A DNA stretch of 64,000 nt from Halothece sp. PCC 7418 (GCF_000317635.1 NC_019779.1:2232001-2296000); one strand, 5' to 3'. Positions 19,169-28,531 are shown, counted from the first letter of the stretch. Notes: generated by a model from the sequence alone, not told the origin. Translations and numbers: made by a program.

Positions 19169-19662
19169 CCCAAAGAATCCCGTGTTGCCATACCTGTTTC
19201 CTCATTGACACCACTTGCCGTTTCACAAAGCTGATCAATTTGTCGGCTATCGAGAACCGCATTCGTAAAATCAGCCCCAGTAATATCCGTATTTTCAAAC
19301 GTTGCCCGACTGAGAATCGCATCTTCTAAGATAGTTTGACTGAGGTCAGCATTGGTAAAATCAACCCCATTGAGGACGGTAAACGTAAAATTAGCCCCAT
19401 GTAAATTCGCATCTTTCATCACAGAAGCCGTAAAAATCGATCCTCGCATATCAGTATCACTGAGATCCGCTGCACTTAAATTCGCATCTGAAATCTCTCG
19501 CAGTTGTAGGGTTTCTCCTGATAAATCTTCCCCCGAGAGATCAGCACTAATCAACGATTGTCGTTGAAAGCGAGTAGAAGTTTGGGCCTGGGCATCCAAC
19601 GGCAAGAACAACACAACGCAAGCTAGCAATAAACTAATAATTTGAGTCATTTTTGTCATCAT
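19159..19662 (-). CDS. Secreted pentapeptide-repeat protein
   Basis: The 167-residue protein begins with a clear signal peptide (MMTKMTQIISLLLACVVLFL, cleavage likely after AQA near residue 26). Pentapeptide repeats of the A(N/D)LSx type follow, such as ADLSG, ANLSA, ADLSD, ANLHG, VDFTN and ADLSQ, which build a right-handed beta helix. The C-terminus has a cysteine pair (DQLCETASG and DSLGCL). Location is probably periplasm or thylakoid lumen. It sits 13 bp after nblS and overlaps purK. No function is assigned. Confidence 0.85.
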   Translation of the reverse strand: MMTKMTQIISLLLACVVLFLPLDAQAQTSTRFQRQSLISADLSGEDLSGETLQLREISDANLSAADLSDTDMRGSIFTASVMKDANLHGANFTFTVLNGVDFTNADLSQTILEDAILSRATFENTDITGADFTNAVLDSRQIDQLCETASGVNEETGMATRDSLGCL

Positions 19663-19675
19663 TTTTAATAAAAAA

Positions 19676-21670
19676 CTAATTCGATTCAGAATTCACTATT
19701 AATTGTTCATCTTTGAGGGTTGCTTGTCCATCCTCATTTTTATCTAACACCGATTCATGGACGAGTAAGTCAAACCAGAAAGTTGTCCCCACCCCTAACT
19801 CACTCACTAAACGCACCATACTGTGATGTTTTTCCACAATATTGCGGACAATAGATAATCCTAAGCCTGTCCCTTCTAAAGTATGTACCTGATTTTCGAC
19901 ACGGAAAAAGCGATCAAAAATGGCTTCTTGATCCTCATTATCAATCCCAATCCCTGTATCAGCGACTTCTACCCGCACTTGTGGACTGGGATGATAGGGA
20001 TGATCTTCAGGATCGAGTAAGTACGCCCGAATCATCACTTTTCCGCCTGGTTTACTAAATTTCAAAGCATTTCCGACTAAGTTCGCAAACACTTGTAGCA
20101 GTAAATCATAGTTTCCCATTACGGGCGGTAAATCGGGTTGTACCTCTTGCAAGAGTTCAATTTCTTTATCTTTCGCGTTGAGATGATAACTCCGTAGGGT
20201 TTGTTCAATGGGCTGACTCAAATCAACCGCACTCATCTGATAGACTTTTGAGGACTCTAAACGGGATAAATCGAGAACATCATTCACCAAGCGCGTCAGA
20301 CGATCCGTTTCACTATTCGTCGTTTGTAAAAACTCTTTTTGTTCCTCTTGCGTCAATTCCTCGCCATATTCAGCGAGAGTTTCAATAAAGGATTTGATAT
20401 TAAATAACGGTGTTCTCAATTCGTGGGAAACATTGCTGATAAATTGACTTTTCGCCTTGTTTAACTCCACTTCCCGCGTAATATCTTGGACGGTAATCGC
20501 TAGCCCTTTAATCGTTTCTCGATATTGGTCTAAGACGCGAGTGAGTAAGATTCTAACGGTTCGTTCATGAGGGCTACTGAGGGTAATGCGAAACTCTCCG
20601 CCCTCCCTATAGCTTTCCTCAACATGATCTTTTTGTTCTCCTTCTGTTGTGGCTTTTGCAATCACTTCTTGCAACGGTTCACTAATTTCCATGTTGACTT
20701 CGTGGGGAAGATGATGGAGAACATTTTGTCCTGTTATTTCTCGCCCTTCCCAACCAAAAATCCGTTCGGCGGTGGGGTTAACCAACATCACATTTAAATT
20801 AGTATCAATGAGAACCGCACCATCAGCAATGGTCGAAACCAGTGTTTCCAGTTTTGCTTTCTCCGCCGTCAGTTCTTCAATATTTTGTTCTTCATATCGC
20901 GCCAGGCGTTCCGCCATGTAGTTGAAACTCGAAATCAGTTCCCCTAACTCTCCTCCTAAAGGGAGTTCGATGCGTTGCTTGAAATTCCCGGCAGCAATAT
21001 TTCTCACACCCACTAATAATTCTTTAATGGGTTTGGTAATCGTTAAAGCATTAAAGACCGCCCCTAAAATCACCATCGCCCAAATCGAGATAAACACAGC
21101 AATGGTGACATCACGGGTTAAGTTAGAAGAAGCGACAACTGTGGGGTTGGGATTAATGCCAACAGCAAGAACACCGAGATATTCATTATCGTAATTCAGA
21201 GGAACAAAAACATCAGTCACTTCTCCATTCGGTGTCGAATGTTGACGCACGAGAGGGTTTTCTGAGTCGGGATAGTAACTGTCGGGGAGTTGGATTCGTC
21301 TTTGGATGGTGAGGGTGTTATCTCCTTCAGCTTCGGAAAAGGGAATCCCAAAGCGAATTTTGCCATCGGGTTCAGCGTAGAGAATGTAGCGGACACTGGA
21401 GGTACTGCTGTAAAATCGTCCTGAGAAGAGAGCAACTTCAGTGAGGTTATCTTCTGCGACAAGAGGGGCGATATTTGCAGCGAGAAGGAGTCCTAAGTCC
21501 CGTCCAAAGCGGGTATCGTTCATCCGTGCATCTTGTTGAATGGTGTTAACTGCCCAAAACGTTAAGCCACTCATCACTAACGAAACGACGAGTGTTCCTA
21601 CAGCCATTAAACGAGTTTGCAGCGTGAATTCTGACCACCAACGGGCAAGAATTTCTCGGATTGTATTCAA
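19676..21670 (-). CDS. nblS: Sensor histidine kinase, NblS/Hik33 (DspA) type
   Basis: This 664-residue kinase matches the cyanobacterial Hik33/NblS protein in length and architecture. It has a membrane helix at about 21-43, an extracytoplasmic sensor domain, a second helix (TIAVFISIWAMVILGAVFNAL), HAMP, PAS (about 270-390), HisKA with phospho-His416 in SNVSHELRTPL, and an ATPase domain with DTGIGIDNEDQ and GTGLGLSIVRNIV. In other cyanobacteria it controls high-light, nutrient, cold and osmotic stress genes with the response regulator RpaB. The distinctive N-terminus (TLQTRLMAVGTLVVSL, then FGRDLGLLLAANIAPLVAE) makes the assignment strong. It heads an operon with three downstream genes. Confidence 0.93.
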   Translation of the reverse strand: MNTIREILARWWSEFTLQTRLMAVGTLVVSLVMSGLTFWAVNTIQQDARMNDTRFGRDLGLLLAANIAPLVAEDNLTEVALFSGRFYSSTSSVRYILYAEPDGKIRFGIPFSEAEGDNTLTIQRRIQLPDSYYPDSENPLVRQHSTPNGEVTDVFVPLNYDNEYLGVLAVGINPNPTVVASSNLTRDVTIAVFISIWAMVILGAVFNALTITKPIKELLVGVRNIAAGNFKQRIELPLGGELGELISSFNYMAERLARYEEQNIEELTAEKAKLETLVSTIADGAVLIDTNLNVMLVNPTAERIFGWEGREITGQNVLHHLPHEVNMEISEPLQEVIAKATTEGEQKDHVEESYREGGEFRITLSSPHERTVRILLTRVLDQYRETIKGLAITVQDITREVELNKAKSQFISNVSHELRTPLFNIKSFIETLAEYGEELTQEEQKEFLQTTNSETDRLTRLVNDVLDLSRLESSKVYQMSAVDLSQPIEQTLRSYHLNAKDKEIELLQEVQPDLPPVMGNYDLLLQVFANLVGNALKFSKPGGKVMIRAYLLDPEDHPYHPSPQVRVEVADTGIGIDNEDQEAIFDRFFRVENQVHTLEGTGLGLSIVRNIVEKHHSMVRLVSELGVGTTFWFDLLVHESVLDKNEDGQATLKDEQLIVNSESN

Positions 21671-22043
21671 TGCACTAACACCTTCATGCGCGATCGCGAC
21701 AAGATTTCCCCTTTCATTTTCGCATATTTCCTGAGTTGCCTTTCTGATAAATTATTCTTTGTTTACTGAAATGTAATATATAGCAATCCCAAATGAATTG
21801 TAAATTAATCCCCCCTAGCCCCCCTTTCTAAGGGGGGAACGGTTAATCAACTTGTTACAAATGATTTAGGATCGCTATAGCGTTGCTGAGTCTGTTGAAA
21901 ACAGTGACCAGTTACCAAGGAACAAAGAACAAAGAACGAAGAACAAAAATTAAGAATGTATCTCACCAGTCCCATAATTGCTATGTTATGGAAACTCAAT
22001 CAAGCAAGCTAGGATAATAAGGTTGTGTTTTAAATGAAACGAT
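21671..22043. other. Intergenic region upstream of nblS and purB
   Basis: This 373-bp region between divergent genes holds the MITE-like element at 21779-21879. After it comes a purine-rich tract of AACAAAGAACAAAGAACG repeats (about 21920-21945). No coding frame is convincing. Confidence 0.5.
21779..21879. mobile_element. MITE-like element with 24-bp terminal inverted repeats
   Basis: The left arm (21779-21802) begins TATAGCAATCCCAAATG and the right arm (21856-21879), read inverted, begins TATAGCGATCCTAAATC; about 19 of 24 positions match. The interior has an inner inverted pair of C- and G-rich tracts (CCCCCC ... GGGGGG). The 101-bp element encodes nothing and lies in the nblS-purB gap. A relative is at 7515-7608. 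Confidence 0.6.
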
Positions 22044-23339
22044 ATGATTGAACGTTATACATTGCCTGCAATGGGCGATCTCTGGACAACGGAAGCCAAG
22101 TTAAAAACCTGGTTGCAAGTCGAGTTAGCCGTATGTGAAGCGCAAGCAGAGTTAGGGTATATTCCAGAGTCGGCATTAGAAGAAATTAAAGCCAAAGCTG
22201 ATTTTGATCCGCAACGGGTACTGGAAATTGAAAAGGAAGTCCGTCATGATGTCATTGCTTTCTTAACCAATGTGAATGAATATGTGGGGGAGGCGGGACG
22301 CTATATTCATCTCGGTTTGACCAGTTCCGATGTCTTGGATACGGGGATTGCCTTGCAGTTGGTGGCAAGTCTAAACTTAATTCTAGAGGAAATTGAATCT
22401 CTTGCCCAAGCGATTCGCTATCAAGCGCAACAGCATCGTTATACCGTGATGGTGGGACGGTCGCACGGTATTCATGCTGAACCAATCACTTTTGGGTTTA
22501 AGTTAGCAGGGTGGTTAGCGGAAATCTTTCGTCATCGCGATCGCGCGATTCATCTCCGCAATGAAATTGCTGTGGGTAAAATCTCCGGTGCTGTGGGGAC
22601 GTATGCCAATATTGATCCCAGAGTGGAAGCCCTAGCTTGTGAAAAATTAGGCTTGCAACCGGATACCGCTTCCACACAGGTCATTTCGCGCGATCGGCAC
22701 GCGCAATTCTTGCAACAACTTGCGGTCTTAACCGCTTCTCTCGAACGTTTTGCAGTAGAAATCCGCAACTTACAGCGCACGGACGTTTTAGAAGTGGAAG
22801 AATACTTTGCCAAAGGGCAGAAAGGCTCATCTGCAATGCCTCACAAGCGTAATCCCATTCGTTCCGAACGATTAACAGGACTCGCCCGCGTGGTACGTGG
22901 AAACGCCATGACCGCCTTAGAAAATGTCGCCCTGTGGCACGAACGAGATATTTCCCACAGTTCGGCAGAGCGCGTCATCTTTCCTGATAGCTGCATCTTA
23001 ACTCACTTCATGCTTCACGAGACAACGGATTTAGTGAAAAATCTCTTAGTCTATCCCGAAAATATGCAGCGCAATATGAATGTGTATGGCGGTGTTATTT
23101 TTAGTCAAAGAGTCTTACTCACCTTAGTCGAAAAAGGGATGACGCGGGAAGAGGCTTATCAAGTGGTGCAAGAGTGCGCCCATCAAGCATGGAATCAAAT
23201 GGATGGTAATTTTTATCACTTAGTTTCTAACCATCCAACGGTTCAGAAAACGCTATCCGCAAGTGAGATTGAAGGTTGTTTCGATCCGCAACACCATTTA
23301 GAAAACTTAGATGAGATTTATCAACGGTTAGGTATTTAG
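22044..23339 (+). CDS. purB: Adenylosuccinate lyase
   Basis: PurB cleaves SAICAR and adenylosuccinate in purine synthesis. The 431-residue length is standard for the bacterial enzyme of this subgroup. The fumarase/aspartase superfamily signature GSSAMPHKRNP is present, with the catalytic SSDVLDT and GRSHGIHAEPITFG stretches. The gene is monocistronic as far as can be seen and is followed by a hairpin at 23352-23371. Confidence 0.96.
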   Translation: MIERYTLPAMGDLWTTEAKLKTWLQVELAVCEAQAELGYIPESALEEIKAKADFDPQRVLEIEKEVRHDVIAFLTNVNEYVGEAGRYIHLGLTSSDVLDTGIALQLVASLNLILEEIESLAQAIRYQAQQHRYTVMVGRSHGIHAEPITFGFKLAGWLAEIFRHRDRAIHLRNEIAVGKISGAVGTYANIDPRVEALACEKLGLQPDTASTQVISRDRHAQFLQQLAVLTASLERFAVEIRNLQRTDVLEVEEYFAKGQKGSSAMPHKRNPIRSERLTGLARVVRGNAMTALENVALWHERDISHSSAERVIFPDSCILTHFMLHETTDLVKNLLVYPENMQRNMNVYGGVIFSQRVLLTLVEKGMTREEAYQVVQECAHQAWNQMDGNFYHLVSNHPTVQKTLSASEIEGCFDPQHHLENLDEIYQRLGI

Positions 23340-23351
23340 TTAATTCTTTTA

Positions 23352-23371
23352 GGGCGAACTCCTGTTCGCCT
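23352..23371. repeat. Hairpin GGCGAAC...GTTCGCC after purB
   Basis: Perfect 7-bp arms GGCGAAC and GTTCGCC flank the 4-nt loop TCCT. There is no T-tract, so this is more likely a small palindromic repeat than a terminator. Confidence 0.5.
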
Positions 23372-23555
23372 ATGCAATAGTCCTCTTACTGAGTTGGCAA
23401 TTTTTTCAGCAAGCCCTAAATAGTCCTTTAATTCCTAATGAAAAACCGATATTTTGCCAGATAATTTGGCGAGTTTTCCGCGCGATCGCGCATCTTATTT
23501 GATCTAACTGTTAGCAACCGTCTCTGATTTCTTCCTTCCAAAGCCCGACTGGAAT

Positions 23556-23645
23556 CTAACTGGAACGAGACACAAAAAAAACGGCTGCTAAAACAATTAA
23601 ACCGAGTAAGGTGAGGGGAACTAAAAAATTAATCGGTTCAATCAT
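23556..23645 (-). CDS. Small single-helix membrane protein (29 aa)
   Basis: The frame starts at the ATG 23643-23645, with GGAG six bases upstream, and ends at TAG 23556-23558. The product MIEPINFLVPLTLLGLIVL (continuing AAVFFVSRSS) is one hydrophobic helix with an acidic N-terminus and a basic C-terminus. Cyanobacteria have many such proteins in photosystem, cytochrome b6f and NDH complexes. The first four residues recall PetG, but PetG is longer and differs afterwards, so I assign no name. It lies after the end of the purB gene on the opposite strand, downstream of the methyltransferase gene's stop on the same strand. Confidence 0.55.
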   Translation of the reverse strand: MIEPINFLVPLTLLGLIVLAAVFFVSRSS

Positions 23646-23668
23646 GTCATCTCCTGCTTATCCTTGCT

Positions 23669-25063
23669 TCAAGCTAAAATTTTAAGCCGTAAGCCTTTTG
23701 GAATTTGGGAGTGAAGCAAGCCATTTTTAGAGATACCACATCCCAATTCATAATGATCATAACGCACATGAACAAAACCCGATTCTACCGAGGCGTTAAT
23801 CGCTTGGGATTCTCCTAAGAAAAAGCGTTTTACTGCACTAAAATCATCTAAAGAAACAACGTTACGAGTGATATCCGATCCGAACCGTTGTAAGGCGCAA
23901 GTGGTGGGTTTATAGCTAGTTCTCATTAAAGGAATCCCTAACGTTTGTATTTCAACCTCGAATGTGGGTTGACAACTCAAATCAGCTAGCCAAAATTTAT
24001 CTTGCCCTTTTTTCCATAACTGGAACGAAGAAAAAACATCTGGATCAATTCCAAATCGTTCAGAAAACCATTGGAGATAACGAGCGTTTTCAACCTCTTG
24101 CGGTTGAAATTCCCGTGAAACTTCATTAGGGGCTGCTGTGGGTTCTAAATGACTTTCACTGCGTCGAATCCGAGCAACAAAAAATCCCCCTGTATCATTA
24201 AAATGAGGAAAATAGCGTTGTGCCTCCACTAAATCTTTGCGAAAGGTTTGTCCTTGCCATTGTTGCAGCCCTGACATTCCTTTTAAGTGGGAAATTGCAG
24301 CCGATTCCAGAATCCCACGCTCTCCTAATACCGCATCAATCACCGCTTCGTTTTCTTCTGGGGCAAAGGTACAGGTACTATATACAATAATCCCATTCGG
24401 TTTAACCAGTTGTAAGGCACGATGCAATAATTTCTTTTGCGTTGTCGCAATCTTTTCACTGTAGCGAAGACGGTGCTGTTTACGGGTCATTTTTCCTTTC
24501 CGCAATGTTCCCTCCCCAGAACAGGGAACATCGACCAACACGCGATCAAAGGAATGATTTTGCAACGGAATCGAAGTCCCATCATAATTACTCATCATGA
24601 CATTTGAGACTCCGATGCGATCTAACATTGCTCGTAATTGTGAGAGGCGAGAAATTTGGGCTTCATTGGCGACTACCATTCCCGTTCCCTGTAACCGCGT
24701 TGCAATTTGCACGGTTTTCCCACCAGGGGCTGCACACAAGTCTATAACGCGCTCTCCCGGTTGCGGATCAAGCACTTTGACAGCAGTTAACGCAATTTCT
24801 TCTTGTAAGTTATACCAACCGCTAGCAAAGGGAAGGGTTAAGCCAGGTTTTTCCCAGTTGCGGATACGGAACGCATCAGGATACCAAGATAAGGGTTCAA
24901 ACCAGAGATGCTGAGACTCCAGAAACTGTTTCACGGCTACGGATGTTGTTTTGAGGGGATTCACCCGAATGCAAGTGGGAAGCGGTTGCGCGATCGCGCT
25001 GGCAAAGGCTTCTGGATCATCAATTAAGGACTCATAGCGTTCTAATAAAGTTTCTGTAGTCAC
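23669..25063 (-). CDS. RsmB/RsmF-type rRNA cytosine-C5 methyltransferase
   Basis: The 464-residue NOL1/NOP2/Sun family protein has motif I DLCAAPGGKTVQIA, the motif IV cysteine in VDVPCSGEGTLRKG and the motif VI catalytic cysteine in YSTCTFAPEENE. All residues for forming 5-methylcytosine in rRNA are thus present. It lacks the N-terminal NusB-like domain of RsmB and has a C-terminal extension of about 150 residues, as in RsmF. The exact target base cannot be told. It starts 18 bp downstream of the DUF4334 gene stop, suggesting cotranscription. Confidence 0.9.
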   Translation of the reverse strand: MTTETLLERYESLIDDPEAFASAIAQPLPTCIRVNPLKTTSVAVKQFLESQHLWFEPLSWYPDAFRIRNWEKPGLTLPFASGWYNLQEEIALTAVKVLDPQPGERVIDLCAAPGGKTVQIATRLQGTGMVVANEAQISRLSQLRAMLDRIGVSNVMMSNYDGTSIPLQNHSFDRVLVDVPCSGEGTLRKGKMTRKQHRLRYSEKIATTQKKLLHRALQLVKPNGIIVYSTCTFAPEENEAVIDAVLGERGILESAAISHLKGMSGLQQWQGQTFRKDLVEAQRYFPHFNDTGGFFVARIRRSESHLEPTAAPNEVSREFQPQEVENARYLQWFSERFGIDPDVFSSFQLWKKGQDKFWLADLSCQPTFEVEIQTLGIPLMRTSYKPTTCALQRFGSDITRNVVSLDDFSAVKRFFLGESQAINASVESGFVHVRYDHYELGCGISKNGLLHSQIPKGLRLKILA

Positions 25064-25080
25064 AATTCAAAATTCAAGTA

Positions 25081-25629
25081 TTAAGCTGATTCCACTCGTT
25101 TCAACATAAAAAAGAAAGGTTGTGGTACTGTTTTAAAGTCCATTACCCCAAAAACAGTATCTTCATCAACTTTCCGAAATGTATCCTGAATCGGTAACTG
25201 ATCATAAATCATTGTTGCACTAACTTTCTGACGATATTCCATCATCCGTAATCGTGCTTTATACCTCTGAGTTGTTAAGAGGGGAAACCCTAAACGAAAG
25301 AGCAACTTAAAAATCTTCGCCTTGGGAAAGTTCCAGCGTGCTGCTAATTTCATGAGCGCAGGATCAGGCTTAATTGCAATGACTTGATCATCCTGATCTA
25401 AAAATAATAAAGGATGCACTTGTTCTGGGCTGATAAATTCTTTGCCATACCAATCAAAAAGCTCTAATAAACCATCCATCGGATGATTGGTATGGATACC
25501 AAATCCTTGCCACTGTCCGATCATAAAGTCTAAATCTGCAACTGCTAACTCATCGAAAATCGTTAAGGCTTCTTCCGTTGTTGTCTCTCTTTTTTTTTGA
25601 ATGAGATTAATCTTTTCTAAAGTATTCAT
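25081..25629 (-). CDS. GXWXG/DUF4334 domain protein
   Basis: The 182-residue protein contains a GQWQGFGIHTNHPMDG stretch (GXWXG motif) and a C-terminal DUF4334-like part with ARLRMMEYRQKVSATMIYDQ, then DTVFGVMDFK. Proteins of this type are small, soluble and lipocalin-like in predicted fold; no function is established. It is the first gene of a reverse pair with the methyltransferase and is divergent from the polyferredoxin fusion gene, 129 bp away. Confidence 0.75.
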   Translation of the reverse strand: MNTLEKINLIQKKRETTTEEALTIFDELAVADLDFMIGQWQGFGIHTNHPMDGLLELFDWYGKEFISPEQVHPLLFLDQDDQVIAIKPDPALMKLAARWNFPKAKIFKLLFRLGFPLLTTQRYKARLRMMEYRQKVSATMIYDQLPIQDTFRKVDEDTVFGVMDFKTVPQPFFFMLKRVESA

Positions 25630-25758
25630 AATCGGAATTAATTACTTAGGGAAAATTAACATAAAAGTAACATTTTAAAAAGTTAGCAGACCTAAAACCA
25701 AGAAATTCCTTTTTTCATCATAAAATATCAATTAAAAAATTAAATGGGAGGGAAGCGG

Positions 25759-28305
25759 ATGAGTGTTCCCAAATTAGTGACTTGGTTGCAAGAACGAACG
25801 GCGTTAACCATATTACCCGAAAAGGTACTCAGCGCGATCGCGCCCTTTTTACAACAACGCACGACTGGCGCGAATCAAACCCTTGTTCAAGCCCAAACCC
25901 AACCGCTTGGACTCTATATTTTGGAATCAGGAAAAGCCGAGAGTGAAGAGACTTCAAAAGTTTCTTCTAGCGTGAGTTTGCTACCAGGTAGCATTATCAA
26001 TCTGCAATCGTTAATTCTGGATCAACCTACCCGAGAAACCGTTATTACCCAAAGTGAATGTCGGTTTTGGTTTATTAAAAGCGATAAAATGCGAGAGTTG
26101 ATTGGTCAATATCCAGAAATTGCTCAAGTGTTTTCGCAACAGTTAGCAGAAGAACTCGCTTCGGTTTCTTCACAACTCAGTTTTGAACAAGAAAGGGCTT
26201 ACATTTTGCGTCCTTATCTGGTGACGAAAGCGCGACGAGGTATTATCGGGAGAAGTCGCTATGCGGTGCGGTTACGACAACAAATTAAACAAGCCTCAGA
26301 AAATCGAGAATCAGTAATTATTTTCGGGGAACCGGGCTTAGGGAAAGATAACGCTGCTGCGTTGATTCATTTTGGCTCTTCTGACCGTCGAGAACCGATT
26401 ATTCAAGTTGATTGTAGTACCTTACAAGCAAGTGGGGCGGAGTTATTTGGACGGGCTAATGGAAAATTTGGCTTGCTGGAAGCCTTGGGAAAAGGAACGC
26501 TGATCTTAAATAATATTCAAGAAATTGATCCCGAATTGCTGGGCGCGATCGCGCAACTTCTCAAAGATCACACCTACATCCCCGTCCCTCGCATTAACGA
26601 ACCACCACCCGCTCCCAAAACCTCCCAAGCTCGTATCATCTTAATTTCAGAAAAAACCATTCCCGAACTAGACGGTTGGGTAAAACGTCGGATCAAAGTT
26701 CCCCCGCTACGGGTGCGAAAAAGCGATATTGGCGACCAAGTGAACTATTACATCAGCTTGGTTTGTCGGCGAAAAGGGTTAACCAAACCGAAAGTCACCC
26801 CAGAAGCCATCCGTCGTTTACAAGCCTATGATTTCCCTAATAATTTAACAGAATTAGAAAATTTAATTCGTCGCGCGATCGTCCAACTCCCCGCAGGACA
26901 AGCCCTCACAGAAGAAATTGTTTGGCCCTCCCAAAGCAAGAAAAAACAACTGCGCCTCAATCTCCTTAATACCTTTCCTCGTTTCCGACGTTTCTTGAGG
27001 AGTCCGTGGTGGCCAGACCGATTGAATTATTGGTTTGTTCTCCCTGCATTTACCCTTGTGGTTGCAATTTTATTTCTCGGACCGCAAACCCGTTCCGAAA
27101 ACTTTGCTCTTAACTTATTCTGGGCGTGGTGGTGGCCCGGAATCCTGATTGCATTTCCCTTTGTGGGACGACTTTGGTGCGCGGTTTGTCCCTTTATGAT
27201 TTATGGGGAACTCACCCAGAAAATCTCTCTCTGGCTATTCCCGCGGGAACTTAAACGATGGCCCCGTCAGTCTGCTGAACGTTGGGGGGGATGGTTTTTA
27301 TTTGGCTTATTTGCCTTAATTTTACTCTGGGAAGAACTGTGGAACTTAGAAGACACCGCCTATTTATCTGCTTGCTTACTCCTCCTCATCACCGCAGGTG
27401 CAATTATTTTTTCTCTGCTATTTGAACGCCGTTTTTGGTGTCGCTATTTATGTCCCATTGGGGGGATGAATGGAATGTTTGCCAAACTCTCCATGACCGA
27501 ACTGCGAGCGCAACAAGGAACTTGTTCCGCAGAATGCACCACTTATCAATGTTATAAAGGGGGACCCGAAAAAGGAGAAGGACAAGAAACGATGGGCTGT
27601 CCCTTATATTCCCATCCTGCCCAACTCGAAGATAATCGGGATTGTGTCTTGTGTATGACCTGCCTTAAAGCCTGTCCCCATCGTTCCGTAGAAGTCAATT
27701 TACGTCCACCTGGAATTGAGTTATGGACGACTCACCAACCGCGCCCTTATGAAGTGGCTTTATTATTCTTGCTTTTAGATGTCGTCTTTCTCCATCGTCT
27801 CCCAGATATTCAAGCGCATCTCGGTTTGAACTGGAATTTAGACAATTTTTGGCTACATTTTGCCATTTCCGTTGCCCTTTTAAGTTTACCCGCTCTCATT
27901 CCCCTCTTCGCCCAAGTGACCATGGGACTTCTGCATCAACTGAAAACTTTTCTTGATCCCAAAAAAATACAACTAAAACCACTTCCTTTTGTGGAAAGTG
28001 CTTATGGTTATTTACCCCTAGTTTTAGGGGCGAATCTTGCTCACTATCTCGATTTAGGGTTAGGAGAAGGAGGACGACTGATTCCAGTGGCGTTAGCAAC
28101 CTTTGGCTTCAACGGTGAAGGATTTCCCATTGCCGTTGCTCATCCTGCGGTGATTAATTTTTTACAAGGAGTCGCTTTATTTGTTGGCAGCTTATTAGCC
28201 GTGATTTTGACGCAAAAAATCCAGCGTAGTTCCTTATGGTCGCTTTTGCCCCAACATTTAGCCATCTTGACCTTGAGTGTCTTATTTTGGCAGTTGATTG
28301 TCTAG
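25759..28305 (+). CDS. cNMP-binding-like / degenerate sigma54-type AAA / membrane polyferredoxin fusion
   Basis: The 848-residue start at 25759 follows GGGAGGG; an earlier ATG at 25744 lacks a site. Residues 20-140 look like a cyclic-nucleotide-binding domain. Residues 160-390 resemble the sigma54-activator AAA domain, but Walker A reads GEPGLGKD (190-197, Asp for Thr/Ser), Walker B ends in NN (251-252) instead of DE, and the GAFTGA loop is absent, so ATPase and sigma54 contact look lost. Residues 420-848 are a NapH/NosR-like membrane part with CxxCP motifs (474-478, 561-566) and ferredoxin cysteines (589, 593, 598, 614; 629, 632, 635, 639). A membrane electron-transfer role with a regulatory N-terminus is inferred. 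Confidence 0.8.
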   Translation: MSVPKLVTWLQERTALTILPEKVLSAIAPFLQQRTTGANQTLVQAQTQPLGLYILESGKAESEETSKVSSSVSLLPGSIINLQSLILDQPTRETVITQSECRFWFIKSDKMRELIGQYPEIAQVFSQQLAEELASVSSQLSFEQERAYILRPYLVTKARRGIIGRSRYAVRLRQQIKQASENRESVIIFGEPGLGKDNAAALIHFGSSDRREPIIQVDCSTLQASGAELFGRANGKFGLLEALGKGTLILNNIQEIDPELLGAIAQLLKDHTYIPVPRINEPPPAPKTSQARIILISEKTIPELDGWVKRRIKVPPLRVRKSDIGDQVNYYISLVCRRKGLTKPKVTPEAIRRLQAYDFPNNLTELENLIRRAIVQLPAGQALTEEIVWPSQSKKKQLRLNLLNTFPRFRRFLRSPWWPDRLNYWFVLPAFTLVVAILFLGPQTRSENFALNLFWAWWWPGILIAFPFVGRLWCAVCPFMIYGELTQKISLWLFPRELKRWPRQSAERWGGWFLFGLFALILLWEELWNLEDTAYLSACLLLLITAGAIIFSLLFERRFWCRYLCPIGGMNGMFAKLSMTELRAQQGTCSAECTTYQCYKGGPEKGEGQETMGCPLYSHPAQLEDNRDCVLCMTCLKACPHRSVEVNLRPPGIELWTTHQPRPYEVALLFLLLDVVFLHRLPDIQAHLGLNWNLDNFWLHFAISVALLSLPALIPLFAQVTMGLLHQLKTFLDPKKIQLKPLPFVESAYGYLPLVLGANLAHYLDLGLGEGGRLIPVALATFGFNGEGFPIAVAHPAVINFLQGVALFVGSLLAVILTQKIQRSSLWSLLPQHLAILTLSVLFWQLIV

Positions 28306-28531
28306 GAATAATGGGTTACTGGTAACCGATAACTGTTCACCGTTTCTTGCCATCTTGTCTAACAAAAGTTACACTTTGTTAAATAATCTTCAGTTTTTTT
28401 CAGAACTTGTTACCCGCGAAGGATAGCAATTTAGATTGGCTACCCCCTTTGGCGCTAAGTTCAGTATAAAAAAGAATGATGTAAAATTTTTGTAAATGTT
28501 GGCTCTCATTTATTAAGGAGGAGCGTAGTCG

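Noticed and set aside
23556-23645. Naming the 29-aa protein PetG
   Set aside because: Only the first four residues match; PetG is about 37 residues with a different helix and tail.
25759-28305. Sigma54-dependent transcriptional activator
   Set aside because: The GAFTGA loop and Walker residues are missing, no DNA-binding HTH is seen at the C-terminus, and cyanobacteria lack sigma54.
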